DNA of 64,000 nt from Streptomyces spinosus (lineage in GTDB: Bacteria > Actinomycetota > Actinomycetes > Streptomycetales > Streptomycetaceae). Of this stretch, positions 60,331 through 64,000 are shown piece after piece (position 1 is the stretch's first letter; every line of letters starts with the position of its first letter). Position numbers and translations under genes: made by a program. The stretch covers positions 310,001 to 374,000 of the forward strand of contig NZ_JAINRC010000001.1 in assembly GCF_020400655.1 (NCBI RefSeq), given 5' to 3'. The notes under the pieces are model-generated. The model was given only the letters and a program-made list of their open reading frames with translations, was not told the origin of the DNA and did no database searches.

Positions 60331-62706
60331 CTACGCCTCCTTGTGGCTGAGCAGGATGTCGACCTCGGCCTGGCCGCCGTCCACGGTGACCTGCGTGGCC
60401 ACCGGCGCGTACCCGGCGGCGATCACGGTGTACTGCTCGCCGGCGAGGTCGGTGAAGGAGTAGCTGCCGTCGACGCTCGTGGTGCGTGTGCCGACGACGT
60501 TGCCCGCGGCGTCGATCAGGGTCACCCGGGCGTCCTCCAGTGCCCGTCCGTCCTGGGTGTGCACCGTCCCCCACAGGGTCGCCGCCGTGGACAGCCGGAG
60601 GTCACAGCGGGTGGTCTCGCCGGAGACGGTGACCGGCACGGCGGCCGGGCGGTGGCCGGGCGCGCTGGCGCTGAGCGTGTAGTCACCGGGCGGCAGGTCG
60701 CCGAGCCGGTAGCCGCCGCCCGTACCCGTGGTCGCGGAGGCGGTCACGTCACCGTGCCGGTCCGTGGCCACCACCAGGGCGCCGGGAAGCACCTCCCCGT
60801 CCCCGCCGCGCACCGTGCCCGCCACGCCGCCGGGGCTCGGCAGGAGCACCAGGTCGTGGACGACGGGCGTGCCGTCCAGGCTCAGCGTGGCGACCTGCGG
60901 ACGGTACCCGGACGCCGAGCCGATGAGGACCAGGCTGCCGCGCGCGGGAGTGTCCACGGCGTACCAGCCGTCGTCGCCGGAGGTGGTGCGGGCCAGTTGG
61001 TGACCCGCCGTGTCCAGCACGGTGATCGCGGTACGCGGCACGGGTACCCCGGCACCGTCCCGTACCTGCCCACGGACGGCCGCCGCACCGTCCGCGCCGA
61101 GGGACGCAAGGGGTACGTCGGCGGTCCCCTCGTCGGCCCCGGGCACGTTCCCGGTGGCCGCCGCGGCTCCCGCGGCGGGTTCGGCCCCGGCGGCGGGGGC
61201 CGCCTCGGCCCCGACCGGCCCCTCGGCGTCCTCGGCGGACACGTCCGCCTTCCTCCTGGCGCGGAACAGCAGCACGGTGACGAGCACGGCGAAGGCGAAG
61301 AAGCCGGCCGACCACCAGTAGGCGACGGTGTAGCTGTGCAGCGCCGCGTTCGCCTTGACCAGGGGGTCGGTCAGGTGGTGCTTCGCGTAGTCGGTGGCCG
61401 CGCTGGCGGCCAGGGTGTTCAGCAGGGCCGTACTGATCGAACCGCCCACCTGCTGGGTGGTGTTGACGGCCGCCGAGGCCACGCCCTGGTCGCTCGCCCG
61501 GACCCCGAGGGTGGCGTAGCTCATGGCCGCGGGCATCGACATTCCGAGACCCGCGCCCAGCAGCAGCAGCGGCGGCAGCACATGCGGCGCGTAGCTGCTG
61601 TGCAGGTCGAGGCGGGTCAGCCAGACCATGCCGCCGGCGGCCAGCAGCATGCCGACGGGCACGACGGTCTTGGGCCCGATCCTCGGCACCAGCCAGTTGG
61701 TGGACAGCTGCGCCATCACCATCAGCGCGCCCACCATCGGCAGGAAGGCCACGCCGTTCTTCACCGGCGAGTAGCCCAGCGTCGCCTGGAGGTAGTAGGT
61801 GAGGAAGAGGAAGACGCCGAACATCCCGGCGGAGGAGATCAGCACGGTCGACAGGGCGGCGGCGCGGTCGCGGTCCGCCAGGACGCGCAGGGGCAGGACG
61901 GGGTGCTTCGCACGGGACTGCCAGAGGAAGAACGCCACCAGAAGGAGCCCGCCCGCGGCGAGGAAGCCCCAGGTCATCCAGTTGTCCCAGTCGTGCGTCT
62001 CGGCGTTGGCGAAGCCGTAGACGACACCGAACAGGCCGCCGGAGACCAGGACGGCGCCGAGGATGTCGAGTGTGGGCCGCTCGGCCGGGACGGAACGGCC
62101 GATGAGGACGACCGCGCCGATCAGCGCGGGGATCGCGATGGCGTCGTTGACGTAGAGCGTCCAGCGCCAGTTGAGGTACTCGGTCAGCAGACCGCCGAGG
62201 ACCAGGCCGACGGCGGCGCCGGAGCCGGCGATGGCGCCGAATATGCCGAACGCCTTCGCGCGTTCCTTGGCCTCGGTGAACGTCGTGGTCAGCAGGGAGA
62301 GCGCCGCGGGGGCGAGCAGGGCGCCGAACAGTCCCTGCACGGCACGGGCGACGACCAGCATGGTGAAGCCGTTCGCCGCGCCGCCGACCGCGGAGGCGGC
62401 GGCGAAGCCGACGATGCCGATGATGAAGGTCGTCTTGCGGCCGAAGAGGTCGGCGAGCCGGCCGCCGAGCAGCAGCAGACTGCCGAAGGCCAGGGAGTAG
62501 GCGGTGACGATCCACTGCCGTCCGTTGTTGTCGAAGCCCAGGTCCTGCTGGGCGGACGGCAGCGCGATGTTCACGATCGTGGCGTCGAGCACGACCATGA
62601 GCTGGGCGAGGCCGATCACGGCCAGCGCCCACCACCGGTGCTTCGGCGGGGCGTGGGTCTGGCCGGACGGCCCGGCCTGGACGGTGGCGACCGGGATGGC
62701 TTCCAC
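60331..62706 (-). CDS. DHA2-type MFS transporter fused to carboxypeptidase-regulatory-like repeats
   Basis: 791 residues. The first 480 form a 14-span drug:H+ antiporter: LAQLMVVLDATIVNIALPSA, motif A GGRLADLFGRKTTFI, GLFGALLAPAALSLLT, and GSGAAVGLVLGGLL. After a Pro/Ala/Glu linker (about 485-535) come three beta-sandwich repeats of about 80 residues, each with a G-x-V-x-D....GxP pattern and a DG-Y final strand: RGQVRDGAGVPVPRTAITVL, AGTVRGGDGEVLPGALVVAT, WGTVHTQDGRALEDARVTLI. Similar fusions occur in other streptomycetes. Drug or metabolite export is probable; the role of the extra domains is not known. Start ATG 62706 has GAGGGAG about 8 bases upstream. Confidence 0.92.
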   Translation of the reverse strand: MEAIPVATVQAGPSGQTHAPPKHRWWALAVIGLAQLMVVLDATIVNIALPSAQQDLGFDNNGRQWIVTAYSLAFGSLLLLGGRLADLFGRKTTFIIGIVGFAAASAVGGAANGFTMLVVARAVQGLFGALLAPAALSLLTTTFTEAKERAKAFGIFGAIAGSGAAVGLVLGGLLTEYLNWRWTLYVNDAIAIPALIGAVVLIGRSVPAERPTLDILGAVLVSGGLFGVVYGFANAETHDWDNWMTWGFLAAGGLLLVAFFLWQSRAKHPVLPLRVLADRDRAAALSTVLISSAGMFGVFLFLTYYLQATLGYSPVKNGVAFLPMVGALMVMAQLSTNWLVPRIGPKTVVPVGMLLAAGGMVWLTRLDLHSSYAPHVLPPLLLLGAGLGMSMPAAMSYATLGVRASDQGVASAAVNTTQQVGGSISTALLNTLAASAATDYAKHHLTDPLVKANAALHSYTVAYWWSAGFFAFAVLVTVLLFRARRKADVSAEDAEGPVGAEAAPAAGAEPAAGAAAATGNVPGADEGTADVPLASLGADGAAAVRGQVRDGAGVPVPRTAITVLDTAGHQLARTTSGDDGWYAVDTPARGSLVLIGSASGYRPQVATLSLDGTPVVHDLVLLPSPGGVAGTVRGGDGEVLPGALVVATDRHGDVTASATTGTGGGYRLGDLPPGDYTLSASAPGHRPAAVPVTVSGETTRCDLRLSTAATLWGTVHTQDGRALEDARVTLIDAAGNVVGTRTTSVDGSYSFTDLAGEQYTVIAAGYAPVATQVTVDGGQAEVDILLSHKEA

Positions 62707-62788
62707 GATGGAACTCCCTCAGGGGGCTCGGATTGCTCGGTTGTGCGTCAGCGCCGGCGGGACGACCGTGTCCCCGCCGCCATCGGTC

Positions 62789-62845
62789 CGAAACAGTTTC
62801 GTACTGCAAAGGTAGGCAATCTCGCGGCGAGACTCAAACGTTTCG
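62789..62845. promoter_or_regulatory. Operator-like palindromes upstream of the MFS fusion
   Basis: CGAAACAGTTTCG (62789-62801) is an inverted repeat, and a related CGAAACGTTTGAG lies on the minus strand at 62833-62845; CTCGCGGCGAG at 62821-62831 is also palindromic. TetR-type repressors of drug pumps use such sites, but no tetR gene is in view. Confidence 0.5.
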
Positions 62846-62900
62846 ATGGACCTCCGGGCGATGTGCGGCAGGTCACGGACCAGGGAGCGTGGGCCCCGGG

Positions 62901-63809
62901 TCAGGCCGCCGCCCGGCGCCCCCAGGCCGTCCCGGCCAGCACCAGCGCGCCGCCCGCCAGACCGAGCGCGCCGAGCCGGTCGCCGCCCAGCGCGATACCG
63001 GCGCCGGCGGCCCACAGCGGCTCGGTGCCGAGCAGCAGGCTGACCCGGGAGGCGGAGGTGCGGCGGACGGCCCACATCTGCACGAAGAACGCGAACACCG
63101 TGCACAGGGCCGACAGGAACAGCAGCCCCGCCCACTCCCGCGCGCCGAAGCCGGTCGCGGCCGTCCACGGCGCAGGCCCGCCGCCCGCGGCCGACAGCAG
63201 GGCGAAGACGGCGACGGCGGAGCCGAGCTGGACCGTCGTCAGCGGCAGCGCTCCGGCGCCCTGTACGGCCTTGATCCGCGACATGGCCAGGACGTGCACG
63301 GTGCGGGCGCACGCGGCGAGCAGCATCAGCAGATCGCCGGGGGAGGGCCGGGTGAAGCCGGCGCCCTGGGTGAGCAGGACGACGCCCAGCACCGACAGGG
63401 CCGCCGCGCCGAGGAAGGACGGCGTGGGCCGGGTGCGGGTGACGGCGGCCTCGGCGAGCGGGGTGAAGATCATGGTGAGGCTGATGATCAGACCGGCGTT
63501 GGTCGCCGAGGTGTGCACCACCCCGTACGTCTCCAGCAGGAAGATCCCGGCGAGGATCAGCCCGAGCAGGGCCGCGCCGCGCCACTGGGCGCCGGAGAGC
63601 GCGCGCAGGGAGCGACGGCCGGCGACGGCGAGGGCGGGCAGGGCGAGGGCGAACCGCAGCACCAGGACGGCGAGCACCGTCCGGGCGGTGGTGATCTCCT
63701 TCGCCGCCAGGTAGCTGGCGCCCCAGCAGACCGCGACGAGCAGCACGGGCAGGTCGGTGTGCCAGGTCCGGCGGGGCGCGAGCACGGCGGGTACGGCGAG
63801 CGAGGACAC
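62901..63809 (-). CDS. EamA/DMT-family transporter
   Basis: 302 residues, ten membrane spans in two EamA repeats: VLLVAVCWGASYLAAKEITT opens the first, LLMLLAACARTVHVLAMSRI the second; LLGTEPLWAAGAGIALGGDR is the usual end of the second repeat. Such proteins export amino acids or metabolites. GTG 63809 has AGGAGAG 9 bases upstream. Single gene; its stop is about 195 bases upstream of the MFS fusion on the same strand. Confidence 0.92.
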   Translation of the reverse strand: MSSLAVPAVLAPRRTWHTDLPVLLVAVCWGASYLAAKEITTARTVLAVLVLRFALALPALAVAGRRSLRALSGAQWRGAALLGLILAGIFLLETYGVVHTSATNAGLIISLTMIFTPLAEAAVTRTRPTPSFLGAAALSVLGVVLLTQGAGFTRPSPGDLLMLLAACARTVHVLAMSRIKAVQGAGALPLTTVQLGSAVAVFALLSAAGGGPAPWTAATGFGAREWAGLLFLSALCTVFAFFVQMWAVRRTSASRVSLLLGTEPLWAAGAGIALGGDRLGALGLAGGALVLAGTAWGRRAAA

Positions 63810-64000
63810 GGGGTGCGGCTCTCCTGGTCTCCGGGAAGGGGTGCGGAGACGTCGGCGGCTCGCGCGGGGGCGCGCTCACGCTACCGGCCGCGACGGCCCC
63901 CGGCCAGGAAGAGGACGCCCCCACCGACAGCGGGCCGGGCGTCCACGCGCTCCGGCGCCGCCCGGCTCGCCGCCCCCGCCGCGCGGTTCCCCGCGGGCGG
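63810..64000. other. Right edge of the window, no gene seen
   Basis: About 190 bases upstream of the EamA gene. No ORF with a start and ribosome binding site; the window ends here. Confidence 0.4.

Noticed and set aside
60268..63714. 1148-codon plus-strand frame
   Set aside because: Antisense of the MFS fusion and EamA genes, composition unlike a protein.

Overview
The window is very GC-rich, actinobacterial DNA with strong third-position G/C bias and GTG starts. Gene content points to Streptomyces or a close relative: SpoIIE-type phosphatases, STAS proteins, a WhiB protein, a SARP regulator, a DEAQ-box RecQ, RNase J, an ECF41 sigma factor, a P450 and many DUF families. I see no rRNA, tRNA, CRISPR array or intact insertion sequence.

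Layout. (1) 1-4.7 kb is a stress-signalling block: a partial STAS protein, an ATP-binding anti-sigma-like kinase, a GAF/PP2C/HATPase phosphatase, a second STAS protein and a CsbD protein. (2) 4.3-8 kb is eroded: a C-terminal KdpD scrap, half of a TRIC-type channel gene, an intact M20 amidohydrolase, and a zinc-response locus in which rpmB and rpsN are intact but the divergent cobW-like and rpsR-like genes are scraps. (3) 8.1-18 kb is a cation block: kdpFABC with an extra 27-codon membrane ORF in front, an unusual KdpD N-terminus/KimA-tail fusion, a CPA1 antiporter and an APC/KimA-like permease. Eleven-bp direct repeats stand in front of three of these units. (4) 18-30 kb is a mosaic: padR plus two DUF1048 genes, debris, a second-type RNase J, a small MerR, a GNAT, a DUF5819-HTTM-DCC cluster whose DCC gene is internally deleted, an Asn/Gly-repeat secreted protein, a UBP zinc finger, DUF1269 and WhiB. 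(5) 29.5-36.2 kb is a stress/redox block: cupin lipoprotein, quinone reductase, SigJ-like ECF41 sigma factor, alpha/beta hydrolase, PAS/GAF/PP2C phosphatase and SPW protein. (6) 36-64 kb looks like ordinary conserved chromosome: RecQ, a SARP regulator divergent from an MFS pump, a SNF2 helicase coupled to a SWIM protein, a sugar ABC/ROK/GntR/Gfo locus, P450, a two-component pair, a rearranged RNase Sa-like gene, an MFS pump fused to carboxypeptidase-regulatory-like repeats, and an EamA transporter.

How the parts may work together. The STAS, HATPase and PP2C genes form a partner-switching style signalling set that would feed alternative sigma factors. Potassium and sodium transport (Kdp, KimA-like, CPA1) sits beside them, but no complete KdpDE system is present. 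The GntR regulator has a clear palindrome in front of both the ABC operon and the dehydrogenase, and the SARP faces a three-copy 11-bp repeat in front of the MFS gene. The left 30 kb carries many gene scraps, which suggests repeated gain and loss there.
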